This document shows, piece by piece, positions 55,012 through 64,000 of a stretch of DNA of 64,000 nt (positions are counted from its first letter, which is position 1; each line of letters starts with the position of its first letter). Source of the stretch: Globisporangium splendens (lineage: Eukaryota > Oomycota > Peronosporomycetes > Pythiales > Pythiaceae); contig VFIW01000155.1 of NCBI GenBank assembly GCA_006386115.1, positions 16,331 through 80,330 on the forward strand, written 5' to 3'. The notes beneath the pieces were generated by a model that saw nothing but the letters and a program-made list of their open reading frames with translations, searched no databases and was not told where the DNA came from. Position numbers and translations under genes: made by a program.

Positions 55012-57814
55012 TTAGTTCGCGCGCAAATCCATCAGCACCTTTTGCGTCCATGACGCAAGTTGCTGCGCCTGCGGGTTCTCCGAGTTGCTCGCGCACTCAC
55101 TGATGAGCTGCGTCACAAACGGCTGGTTCGACAAATCCGCCACGGGCTTGCCCATCGACTGCGCCATATCACTACAACAATGCACAACATACACGTTAGA
55201 AAAAGTGATCATCCCGCACAACGACAACATCAACAACGTACCCAATCAAGCCGACAGCACCGGTCGTCACAGTCTCGGATCTCGTGATCGAATCGTTCGC
55301 GAGCGTCGCCAAGAACGCACCGACTTGTGGCGCGTACTCCAACAGAATCGTCGCCTTGTTCACGGCGCCAAGACCCTGCACAATGCCCGTCAACGCTTCC
55401 AGAACGCTTTCACGGAGCTGGTTCATGTAGTCGACGATTTCTTCGTCGTCGGTCGCAATCGATCCACACGCGCCGGCAGCTTGCAAGATCATCTGCAGCG
55501 ATGGCAACGCGTATCGCTCGTAGTCGCCTTCGATCGCGAGCGCGATGTCGCCAAAGCACGAGAGCACAGGAGGCTTCACAGATCGGTTCAGGTTCGCGTT
55601 CTTCAGGATCTCAATCAACGCACTCACAATGTCGTCGCACAACGGCAAAATGCTCTTCTCCAGCGCACGGCACAGATCGCCGACGACACCGACCGCGACG
55701 CTGCACACCATGTATTCTTCGCTGTTTCGCAAGCCCATCAACAACACTGGACCAAAGTATTGCATGTACGCCGCAAAGTTCGAGCCGACAGCGTTTGCCA
55801 ACGCACCAGCCGCCATAAACGCTTCTTCAGCTGCAACAGCGTTGCGTGTCGAAAATACTTGCAGCAACGCCTGCATGATGCGGTCGGCGTGGGGCGCAAT
55901 GTCTGCACCCATCTTCTGGATCGCCGCAATAAGCACGCCACACAAAAGCGCCTGCAAGCCCGATGGGTCGTCGCGGTGGTCGTCTGGGTTCTCCATGAAG
56001 CCCTTGATGCTGATCTCCAAGCGCTCGAGCAGCACTGGCAAGCGCGTCATGATGTGGTCGTTCACTTCTTCTGCGCCGACTTGGATCAGCATGTTGATCG
56101 CTTCGTACGCTGAGCCGCGCAAGTTGCTCTCGCTCGCGTTTGGACGGCCACTGGTTTCGAGCAATTTGTCAAACAACGTCGCGAAGTACGGCGTCAGCAT
56201 ATGCGCCGCAGCTTCTGATTCTTCAAACGCCTTGACAATGTTGTGAATCGCATAGCACACGTTGTGCGACACTCGCGGCTCTTGGTCGAGTCCTTCGAGC
56301 AGCAATTGCATCAACGCTGGCAGCATTTCGCCACTGATGCACCCATAGTGCAACTCACAGATACGGCCCAAAGTCCACGCCGTCGTGTCACGCACAAGGA
56401 TGTTGTTGAATTTCATGCAGCCCATGAGGAAACCGAGGGCTTGACGGACGAGCGGCGCGATCTTCGCAGTATCAGGACCATCGAGGATCGACCCGAACGC
56501 CATGATCGCAGCTTCCTTCAAGCGCCACTCAGTGCTCTCAATGTTTTGAGTGATAAACGCCATGGTGAGGTCGACACACGCATCGCCGACGGTCTGCGCC
56601 ACGAGCGCGAGACACGTAGCGGCAGCCATAGACAAATTCCACGAGTCTTCGTCCTGGTCCTCTTCCTGCTGCTTCAGCGTCTCTGTGAGGATCGGGATGA
56701 GCGTGCCGAGCACCGTCTGCACGTAGTACTGGCATGGGATCACCGAATCGGTCTCACCTTCCAATTCGGCGTAGTGCATCTCCTCCATGAGCTCGATCTC
56801 AATGTCGCACATCGACGACCAGAACTCGAGCGACTGCAGACCGACTTCATCCTGGTCCGTCGTGATCGCGTTAAACGTGAGCTTGCACAGCGTGGGCATG
56901 TAGTCGCCAAGGTACTCGTAGTACAACGTCGCGATCGTCGCAATGCACTCGTACGACACGACACGCGTGCGCAGATCCTGCGATTGCGTGGCTTCGCAAA
57001 TCTTGCTCATAATGATATCACGTTCTTGCTTGCGCTTGAAGTTTTCGCTCACAAACTCGAGCGAGTTGCGCAACGCAGTCACAGCAGCATAGCAAATCGC
57101 GGTCGGGCGATCGGCGCGGATACCATCAACGATAGCAGTCAAAATGCGGTTCGTGTCCTGCTCGTCAATCGCGTTCTCCTCCAATTCGTCGCACAGGTAG
57201 CCAAGACACTCGAGCGACGCGTGGATGGTACCTTCGGAGCCAGCAGTCACGTTCGCGAGGAGCGTCTCCAGCAGCGCGGGCCATTCCTTCGCAGGCAATT
57301 CGATCGAGCCAATCTTCGCAACAAGCTGCGCACTCGTGTGACGCGCAACCGGGTCGTTCGACTTGAGCACGCCGAGCGAGCCGTCCTTGATCTGCGCGCG
57401 GAGGTTCGGGTCCATGGCCATCCACGCCGCTACCTTTTGCTGCTGCAGCGCATCGTTCTTCGCGTCCAACACGTTCTTCAAGTACAAACCAGCAGCCTGG
57501 CGCCCGACAACCGCAAACTCCTCCGAGGCGAGCGCCTGCACGAGCGTCACCATAAACTGGCCCATCTGTGCCTGCAACGCATTGTTCAGGAACTCTTCCG
57601 CCTGACTGCGCAGCGTCACATCTACTCGTCCATATTTTGCCACAGTCGCAAATACACACAAACACCATAAACGTCAGCAGCTTGTTCAACCCTCCACCAA
57701 TTCAGCCACGTATGAGACACACAGAGACGCATATAGACACGAATGCAAATAGCCACATTGCCACACGCACGTACCAGGGCTTTGGGTGTTCAACAGAGCC
57801 GCCGAGATATCCAT
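55012..57814 (-). CDS. KPNB1: Importin subunit beta-1 (karyopherin beta), three exons
   Basis: Nuclear import receptor that binds importin-alpha/NLS cargo or cargo directly, docks at FG nucleoporins and releases cargo on RanGTP binding. Exons: 57814-57775 (MDISAALLNTQSP), 57621-55242 and 55171-55012. Introns of 153 and 70 nt are GTACGT...TAG with matching phases (1, then 2), giving 859 aa, the family's usual length (about 870). The sequence is HEAT repeats throughout: the N-terminal AEEFLNNALQAQ helix and VGRQAAGLYLKN match importin-beta HEAT 1-2 (RanGTP-binding side), and the acidic-loop region and C-terminal ASWTQKVLMDLRAN are in place. No disruption. The tiny first exon explains why the long open frame seems to begin without a natural N-terminus. 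Confidence 0.95.
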
Positions 57815-58776
57815 CGTCTTCTGTGTACGTGGGCGAAAGGAAGGGAATGGCAGCAAAAGGGAAACCAACCACACAACAGACGGAGGGCTGACGTGGTCGC
57901 AACAAACGGACAAACACTCAAGAGTCGGGAGGGGCGAGATATGACTGGGTGGATACTACGCTTCTTCCAAAATGGCCGCCCTTTTTAGGGGGGTTGTTCT
58001 CTGCGGTTTTGGTTTTCGATGGCGGGTCAAGTGGGTGGGTTTGTCGCTCGCAAGCGGGTGGGTCGATGGAACCGTAGACAGACGCAATGTGGCACATAAA
58101 TGGGTTTGGGTCTGAGAAATACGGGTTCGGGTTGTTGGGTTTGGGTTCGGCGGGTTCGTTGGATGGTGGTGAAGAGGACGGAGATCCCGCCCATCCCCAT
58201 TTTTCTTCCCCCCTCCGTTTTGTGTGTCTCCAAAGAGCAGTTTCACGAGGTTTTTTGCAATTCTTGAAAAAAAACTTGCATTCGTTTGAAAATTGTGTCA
58301 GAATAGGGTGCAATCCGAAGGATGGGTGTAATGATGACAAATTAGGGTCCATTTTGAATGACAAAAGAGGGTATCACAAAGAGTCAGAATAGGGTGATGT
58401 AGATGGCAAGGGTGAGTTTTTTTCATCAGTGACAACTCAGTATTGTCGTGGCCTGCTCACATAATCCCACTTCCCAAGGGCCGTTTTATCCTGGAAATGA
58501 GTATTTCCCATGTACGATAGTTAGATATGTGGTAAAACCAGCGGTTCAGATTACGATTCTGTGGTCAGGATTTCCCAATTCGAGCTCGTTTTTGAGACAC
58601 CCAAGCCAAAAGTCAAGGGTTTGGATTTCAGAAAGTTTGGGAAAAGGTTACATTAGGGCTAGTAAGAGTCGAGTTGTTTGAGTGGCTACGAAACAAAAAC
58701 CATATGCTAAACATTTGTTGTTTTGGTAAACATAAACAGAACTCGATGACGAAGCAGTGCTAAATATGGTCAAGAT
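57815..58776. other. Intergenic between importin gene and LTR element
   Basis: The left part is the importin promoter (Inr-like CCATTCCCTTCC just upstream of the ATG). The rest is low-complexity sequence with recurrent AGAATAGGGTG-type words at about 58297-58400, possibly old repeat debris. The Pro/Asn-rich minus frame 57918-58364 is not supported. Confidence 0.4.
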
Positions 58777-59426
58777 TGTAATGGGCTATAACCAGCCATT
58801 ACATGAAGGTGGATCTGTCCACAGATCTAGTGTGGCACACACCACCTTCAGCGTGCATTGTGGAGACACAATTAACAAAGGGATTACAGTAATACAGTCC
58901 CCACATGCACGTGTGACGTCATTCGATGACGTCACGAGTGTTCTCTGTGCTGATCAGTGCAGAATGTTGTTCTCATGTACTAATCAGTACAGAGTGATGA
59001 CATCCATGTACTAATCAAGTACTGAGTGATGGTTCCTGCTTGGGAAACTGGACTGGCGACGAGACCGACGTGTCTCTGCCACCTGGAGTGAGTGGCGTGA
59101 GCCAATCACTTTGCAGGGATTTATACAAGACTTGAAGTTCAAGCTTCTAGAAGATCCCGTAGGTTCAACCTCAGTGTACCCAAGGTTTTATATATCAGAT
59201 TCATAGGTTTTATTGTGTATGTTTAGGTTTTAGTTATAAAACCTGTAGGAGCCCTTGGGGTTCATTTGTAAGTAGCGACAGGAACCATAACCATTTTCAA
59301 TTCAGTTGCAATTTTTCCTCCAAGTACTCAAGTCTTCGTTCCTCCCTCCAAGTCGGGAGATCGCTTCCTCTGGCACAAGCGTGTGTGCCGTGTTTGAGGG
59401 ACTGTTGTGAACAGCGCCCTCTTACA
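58777..59426 (+). repeat. 5' LTR
   Basis: About 650 bp starting TGTAATGGG and probably ending TTACA, so the ends form the inverted TGTAA/TTACA pair. It contains a palindromic pair of CRE sites and three related short repeats (GTACTAATCAGTAC type) at about 58976-59030. The end is inferred, because the 3' LTR is cut by the window about 16 bp before that point. Confidence 0.85.
58914..58934. promoter_or_regulatory. Double CRE site in LTR
   Basis: Two perfect TGACGTCA palindromes separated by five bases (58914-58921 and 58927-58934), conserved in the 3' LTR at 63505-63512 and 63518-63525 despite divergence around them. They are potential bZIP-binding sites in the U3 promoter region. Confidence 0.5.
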
Positions 59427-62400
59427 TTGATGTACTTCCTGGCACGAAGTACTGCATCACAAGACTGTGGCCGTTGCCAAAGGAACAAGTCGAGGCAATC
59501 GACGAGTTCTTTGCACAACGTGCTAAGGCTGGTCATGTGCGAGAGAGCAAGTCTCCGCATCGCAGCCCCACTTTCTGTGTGAAGAAGGCAACTGGAGGTT
59601 GGCGTATTGTTCACGCTTTCAACAAGCTGAACGACGCGACAATTCCAGCCCAGACTCCGGTTCCACGCAAGGACATGATCCTTGATGGAATGGTTGGCAG
59701 CACCGTCTTCAGTGCCATCGATCTGAAAGATGGGTTCTATCAGATTCGAATGCGCGAAGACGATGTCCCACTAACCGCAGTGAGTACCCCGAGTGGTATG
59801 CTGTGGGAATGGTTAGTGATGCCACAGGGACTGAAGAATGCTCCTGCGACCTTCAATCGAATGGTCACGAACGTTCTTCGTCCTCTGCGAACATTTGCAC
59901 CAAGTTACTTGGACGACATTTTCGTTCATAGTAAGACCACGAATGGGAAGTCTGATGTCGATGTTCATCTCGATCATCTTCGTCAAGTCTTCCAGGTCGT
60001 GCGTGAGAACAAACTCTACGCAAACTTGAAGAAGTGCATGTTCTTCGCCCCCGAGATCCCTGTTCTCGGTTGTTTTGTGGGCAAGAGCGGTGTTCGAGTC
60101 GATCCGGAGAAGGTCAAAGCTATTGACGATTGGCCAGTGCCTCAGAATGTCAAACAGCTACGACAATGGTTGGGTCTAGCCAACTACTTGCACAAGTACA
60201 CGCGCAATTATGCAGCGTTGGTGCAACCCCTCACACAGCTCTTGAAGAAAGACGTTGAGTGGAAGTGGTCGAAAGACCATGAGACGGCGTTCGAAGAAGT
60301 CAAGAGGAGTCTTCGAGAAGCTCCTGTGTTGGCTCTGCCAAACCACGACAAGCCGTTCCACGTCGTCTGTGATGCGAGCGACTATGCCATCGGTTGTGCA
60401 TTGATGCAACACGATGATGAGGGTCACGAGCGAGTTGTGTCGTATCAGTCACGACAACTCCGACCCGCAGAACGGAACTACCCAGTTCACGACAAGGAAC
60501 TTCTGGCGATGAAGTATTCTTTGGTCAAGTTCCGTGTGTATCTGCTTGGCGAGGAGCGCTTCGCTATCTACACTGATCACGCATCTCTGCGTACGGCAGT
60601 GAAGACTCCTCATTTGTCGCAAAGAATGGCGAGATGGTTCTCCTTCTTTGCAGAGTACAACGAAGTTGTACACTACAAGCCAGGCAAGACGAACATCTTA
60701 GCCGATGCGCTGTCAAGACGTCCGGACTATGATCCGAAGACCAAGAGTGAAGACACGGACGGAGCGTGTCGACTCTGTGAAGATGTTCAAGCGATCGCGG
60801 TGCGAGCTGCGACTACAGTGCGAGAAGAGATCGTCGAAGGGTACAAGTCTGACGAAACATGTCAGGACTTGCTGAAGTACTTCAAGGACCCTTCCGACAA
60901 AGCACTGCAAGGTCTTCCGCCACGCACAAGATCGCGAGTTCGCCGCTTCCGAGTACACAATGGGTTGTTGTACTATGCGGTCGAACAAGGGGATACAGCA
61001 AGGGTTGTTGTTCCCAACGACGAAGGTCTGCATCATCGACTCTTGTATGAGTACCATGACAGTCCTTCGGGTGGCCATCTCGGACGTGAGAAAACGTTTC
61101 TCAGTCTTTCCCGGGATTACTACTGGCCACACATGTACAAGTGGGTGCGCAAGTATGTGAGGACTTGCGAGGTCTGCCAACGAGTGAAACCCTCTGGTTC
61201 CACGCAGGCACCACTTCGTTCATTGGCTGTCCCATCGGACAGTTGGAAGTCTGTGAGTATGGATTTCATATTCGGACTTCCGCGTGACAAACACGGACGC
61301 AATGGCATCCTAGTGTTTGTGGACCGATTCAGCAAGATGGTCCATCTTGCGCCTGTTTCGGACAAGATCTCAGCGGAAAAGACTGCCAAGGTCTTTGTAG
61401 ACGTCGTATTCCGTCTACACAGACTACCGGTCGAGATCGTGTCTGACCGTGACACCCGTTTCACGTCCAAGTTCTGGCGTGCACTGTTCGGACTTCTGGA
61501 CACCAAGTTGTCCATGTCAACAGCGGCACACCCTGAAACGGACGGTCAAACAGAGCGAGTGAATCGTGTCCTTGAAGACGTGTTGCGCAGCTACGCAACG
61601 TCTTTCAAAGAGTGGAGTGAGTTTCTCCCTCTTGCCGAGTTTGCGTTGAACAACTCCACGCATGTCTCGACAGGTCACTCTCCATTTTATGTGAACTATG
61701 GCATTCATCCTCGAGTGCCTGCTTCCATAATGGGTGAGGTCTCTGCCTTAAGTGGGGGAGGGACTCCGGCTCATGGAAACAAGCCGAAGTCGTCTTACGA
61801 CCTGAATGCTGCTTCCGAGTTGAAAGCCAATTTTGACTCGATGGAACCCCTCGACGACCTAACAAGGCGTGAAGAGCAGCAAGTCGATGACTTTGTTGTG
61901 AGGAGACAAGCCGTTGTGAGGTTTGTTCGAGACGCAATCGCAAAGGCTCAGGATCTGCAAAAGGAACAAGCAGACAAGAGCGGAAGGAAGAACAAGCAAG
62001 TTTATAAGATCAACGATCTTGTATTGCTTAGCACGGCGAACCTGCCTGAACATGCAGTGTCCAACTTGGGAAGCTCGAAGCTTCTGCCAAGGTTCATTGG
62101 ACCGTTCAAGGTAGTGAAATGCAATGGCGATGCCTACACGCTAGACATACCTACACGCATGCGTTTACACCCGACATTTTATGTGGGTAGACTGAAGCCT
62201 TACCTTCCAAGTGGATCTGCGGATCCTACGAGATCTTCCGCAAACGATCGAGCTGATCGTGAAGCTTCTCCACTTGATTGCGAAGAGCAAACAGCTCATC
62301 GCTCTGGAGGTTCTTCTCGGCGTACAAGAGTTGCAGGACGTCGAAGGATTGGTCCTTCACCGACTCCAGCGCTTGAAGACGAGAATGGTACTCACCACGA

Positions 62401-62737
62401 AGTACCTCGAGAGCTGAACCTGCCTCTTCCACAGAGCGCAAAAGGCGATCGTGAGCCAACTCACGAGACTTCTCGTTCTTCCGGAGTCGAACAAGTTCGT
62501 CCTGAACCTGTTGGAACCGTTCCTCGTAACGGGACTCCAAAGCCGAACACTGGGCAGAACCTTCTGTCAGATCGTCGATCTTCGACTCATGATCGGCGAC
62601 AAGGTTCTCTAGACTCTCGCAGCGTTCCTCAAGCGTCGAACAACGCTGCTGCAGCGCCTCGATTTGCCCACGATGAGCACTCTTCCACTTCCAGAGTCGC
62701 TCAATCGTTTTCTCGTTCAGCCCCACCCCGTTGTTAG
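59427..62737 (+). CDS. Ty3/gypsy pol: reverse transcriptase, RNase H, integrase (partial)
   Basis: One uninterrupted frame that starts without an ATG at the LTR junction (IDVLPGTKYCITRLWPLPKE, the usual start of the Ty3 RT region). RT (to about 60160) carries IDLKDGFYQI and the catalytic SYLDDIFVHS. RNase H is at about 60340-60720 (VVCDASDYAIGCAL, TDHASL, ADALSRR). The integrase zinc finger is at about 61020-61190 (H-H...CEVCQRVK). The integrase core is at about 61250-61700 (SMDFIFGLP, VSDRDTRFTS, HPETDGQTERVNRVLED), with the three acidic residues present. A GPY/F-type module (RFIGPFKVV, LHPTFYVGRLKPYLP) ends near 62210. The last 170 residues are a hydrophilic linker opposite the antisense coiled coil. 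The frame stops at 62737 just before the chromodomain, which lies in another frame. Confidence 0.93.
62226..62726 (-). CDS. Antisense coiled-coil ORF in retrotransposon
   Basis: On the minus strand, opposite the pol linker, a frame of about 166 residues encodes a strong heptad-type coiled coil (for example TIERLWKWKSAHRGQIEALQ, then CSTLEERCESLENLVADHES, ending KLHDQLDRLRKIS). The alternation of hydrophobic a/d positions with charged residues over about 150 aa is hard to obtain by chance from an antisense strand. It has no ATG of its own and seems to continue from the adjacent antisense frame (62717 to about 63260) through a one-base shift. Antisense ORFs 3' of pol are known in some plant Ty3/gypsy lineages; this could be an analogous accessory gene or a captured host fragment. 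Confidence 0.5.
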   Translation of the reverse strand: MGLNEKTIERLWKWKSAHRGQIEALQQRCSTLEERCESLENLVADHESKIDDLTEGSAQCSALESRYEERFQQVQDELVRLRKNEKSRELAHDRLLRSVEEAGSALEVLRGEYHSRLQALESVKDQSFDVLQLLYAEKNLQSDELFALRNQVEKLHDQLDRLRKIS

Positions 62738-63291
62738 ACTCTCAGGGAGAGCATCGCTGGGTGGTTGAGTCGATTGTTGATCATGAAGATCGACCGACTC
62801 ATCGTCGAGGAAAGAAGCAGTTGAATCATCAACGCTTCTACAGAGTTCGGTGGCGTGGATATCCACCGAGCTCGGACACGTGGGAACCTCGTCAGACATT
62901 GGAGTCTGATGTTCCCGACGTGGTCCGCAGCTATGAGAACTGCTTGTAGCGTCGCCAGGGGCGACACTACGACGACCAGAACTACGGTTCGCTCTGTCGT
63001 CAGCGGGAGTTCTTCTTTCAGGACGAGCATTGCCACGACGAAGAAGACGCTCCATCTTGTTCTCATTCTCAAGACGAACAAATGTTCGCCATGAGTCTCG
63101 CTGGGCTGCGGTGTGTTGGCTCGGATCATCGCGATCGTTGATCCGACGCCAACTGAAGAACCGCTCCTTGTAGAACTCGAGCTCCCCTTCTTCTTCAGAA
63201 TGGGAGAAATGTCGAAGAGTTCTGGAGCTGTCTGCTGTCGCTTGGACGACGGACGTTCTTCACGGTTCACTTGGTCACTTGGTCGCTTCAT
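62717..63291 (-). CDS. Antisense ORF series upstream of the coiled coil
   Basis: A protein-like minus-strand series starts at an ATG at 63291 (MKRPSDQVNREERPSSKRQQ), shifts frame near a G run at about 63190, and continues with FYKERFFSWRRINDRDDPSQ and SWRTFVRLENENKMERLLRR into a Ser/Pro/Asp-rich tail ending at 62717. The frame is open further up to an ATG at 63390 inside the 3' LTR. Composition is basic at the N-terminus and acidic later. It overlaps the chromodomain frame on the other strand. With the coiled coil it would form one gene of roughly 350 residues, currently broken by two one-base shifts. No family is recognised. Confidence 0.4.
62731..62949 (+). CDS. Chromodomain of the retrotransposon, out of frame with pol
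   Basis: About 70 residues with the chromodomain signature WVVESIVDHEDR, FYRVRWRGYPPSSDTWEP and a C-terminal helix ending YENCL. In Ty3/gypsy chromoviruses this module sits at the integrase C-terminus and guides insertion to modified chromatin. Here the same frame is open upstream through TPLLDSQGEHR, the usual lead-in, so a small indel in the linker separates it from pol. Confidence 0.9.
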   Translation: MLDSQGEHRWVVESIVDHEDRPTHRRGKKQLNHQRFYRVRWRGYPPSSDTWEPRQTLESDVPDVVRSYENCL

Positions 63292-63354
63292 TGCCAATTG
63301 GAAAGTGAACTGCTCCGAAAGGTCTGCAAAAGCACGCAAGGTACTTGTGACTTT

Positions 63355-63367
63355 AAGGAGGGGATGA
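63355..63367 (+). other. Polypurine tract
   Basis: AAGGAGGGGATGA directly abuts the first base of the 3' LTR; this is the expected primer site for plus-strand synthesis in LTR retrotransposons. Confidence 0.75.
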
Positions 63368-64000
63368 TGTAATGGGCCATAACCAGCCATTACATGAAGG
63401 TGGATCTGCCCACAGATCTAGTGTGTCACACACCACCTTCAGCGTGCATTACGGAGACACAAATAACAAAGGGATTACGGTAAGACAGTCCCCACATGCA
63501 CGTGTGACGTCATTCGATGACGTCACGAGTGTTCTCTGTGCTGATCAGTGCAGAATGTTGTTCTCATGTACTAATCAGTACTGAGCGATGACATCCATGT
63601 ACTAATCAAGTACTGAGTGATGGTTCCTGCTTGGGAAACTGGACTGGCGACGAGACCGACGTGTCTCTGCCACCTGGAGTGAGTGGCATGAGCCAATCAC
63701 TTCGCAGGGATTTATACAAGACTTGAAGTTCAAGCTTCTCGAAGATCCCGTAGGTTCAACCTCAGTGTACCCAATGTTTCATATATCAGATTCATAGGTT
63801 TTATTGTGTATGTTTAGGTTTTAGTTATAAACCTGTAGGAGCCCTTGGGGTTCATTAGCAAGTAGCGACAGGAACCATAACCATTTTCAATTCAGTTGCA
63901 ATTTTTCCTCCAAGTACTCAAGTCTCCTTCCTCCCTCCAAGTCGGGAGATCGCTTCCTCTTGCACAAGCGTGTGTGCCGTGTTTGAGGGACTGTTGTGAA
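63368..64000 (+). repeat. 3' LTR (cut by window end)
   Basis: Begins TGTAATGGGCC and aligns to 58777 onward with about 3 percent differences and a few one-base indels; the last roughly 16 bp lie beyond the window. The double CRE pair is conserved. Confidence 0.9.

Larger units (their letters stand above)
58777..64000 (+). mobile_element. Ty3/gypsy (chromodomain) LTR retrotransposon, gag-less, runs off the window
   Basis: Two direct LTRs 4,591 bp apart, a pol frame in the order RT, RNase H, integrase (the Ty3/gypsy order) and a C-terminal chromodomain. The pol frame begins directly at the 5' LTR edge, so primer-binding site, gag and protease are absent and the element cannot be autonomous. 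A polypurine tract precedes the 3' LTR. The LTRs differ at roughly 20 positions in the 630 bp that can be compared, so the insertion is not brand new. Confidence 0.93.

Noticed and set aside
57918..58364. 148-aa Pro/Asn-rich minus frame
   Set aside because: Low complexity, alternative start only, no features; it reads through repeat-like sequence.

Overview
The window looks like nuclear DNA of an oomycete (stramenopile), probably Peronosporales/Pythiales. Evidence: compact intron-poor genes on both strands, short GT-AG introns of about 50-115 nt with GTACGT/GTGAGT donors, Inr-like TCATTCC motifs 40-70 nt upstream of start codons, a bZIP factor without the canonical basic-region Asn, TKL-type kinases with ankyrin repeats, and a chromodomain Ty3/gypsy retrotransposon. 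The taxon is inferred; no species is claimed.

Left flank (1-12.5 kb), housekeeping and single-copy genes: a secreted Cys-rich, probably GPI-anchored protein (+); a four-exon DHHC palmitoyltransferase (-); mitochondrial dihydrolipoyl dehydrogenase (+); ribosomal protein uL1/L10a (-); a FYVE-like zinc-finger protein with an acidic middle and a C-terminal membrane segment (-); and a two-exon bZIP protein (-). Right flank (52.6-57.8 kb): calreticulin (-, C-terminal KDEL) and importin beta-1 (-, three exons). From 58.8 kb to the window end lies a Ty3/gypsy element whose pol frame abuts the 5' LTR (no gag or protease). It carries coiled-coil-coding antisense frames opposite its 3' end.

Centre (11.76-52.7 kb): three tandem copies of a roughly 12-kb unit, bounded on one side by a point inside bZIP exon 1 and on the other by a point inside the calreticulin C-terminal codons. 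Both internal junctions are the same calreticulin-tail/bZIP fusion and create chimeric bZIP ORFs. Each unit holds, all on the minus strand, a small five-exon acidic-protein gene (model), a large gene coding for ankyrin repeats, a helical domain, a pseudokinase, a second helical domain and a TKL kinase, and a decayed gene. Copy 3 has about 43 near-identical 99-bp ankyrin repeats against about 9-12 in copies 1 and 2, and carries a 5'-truncated LINE with an 18-bp target-site duplication. Spacing and shared variants show that copy 2 is a recombinant: its kinase half is copy-3 type and its ankyrin N-terminal half is copy-1 type, as expected from unequal crossing-over inside the ankyrin-kinase gene.

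The most noteworthy system is this young, recombining ankyrin / pseudokinase / non-RD kinase cluster. Its helical segments resemble the four-helix N-terminal domain of MLKL-type proteins (inference from motif reading only). Islands of single-base indels inside otherwise near-identical copies suggest uncorrected long-read consensus, so the frameshifts in this gene should not yet be read as real.
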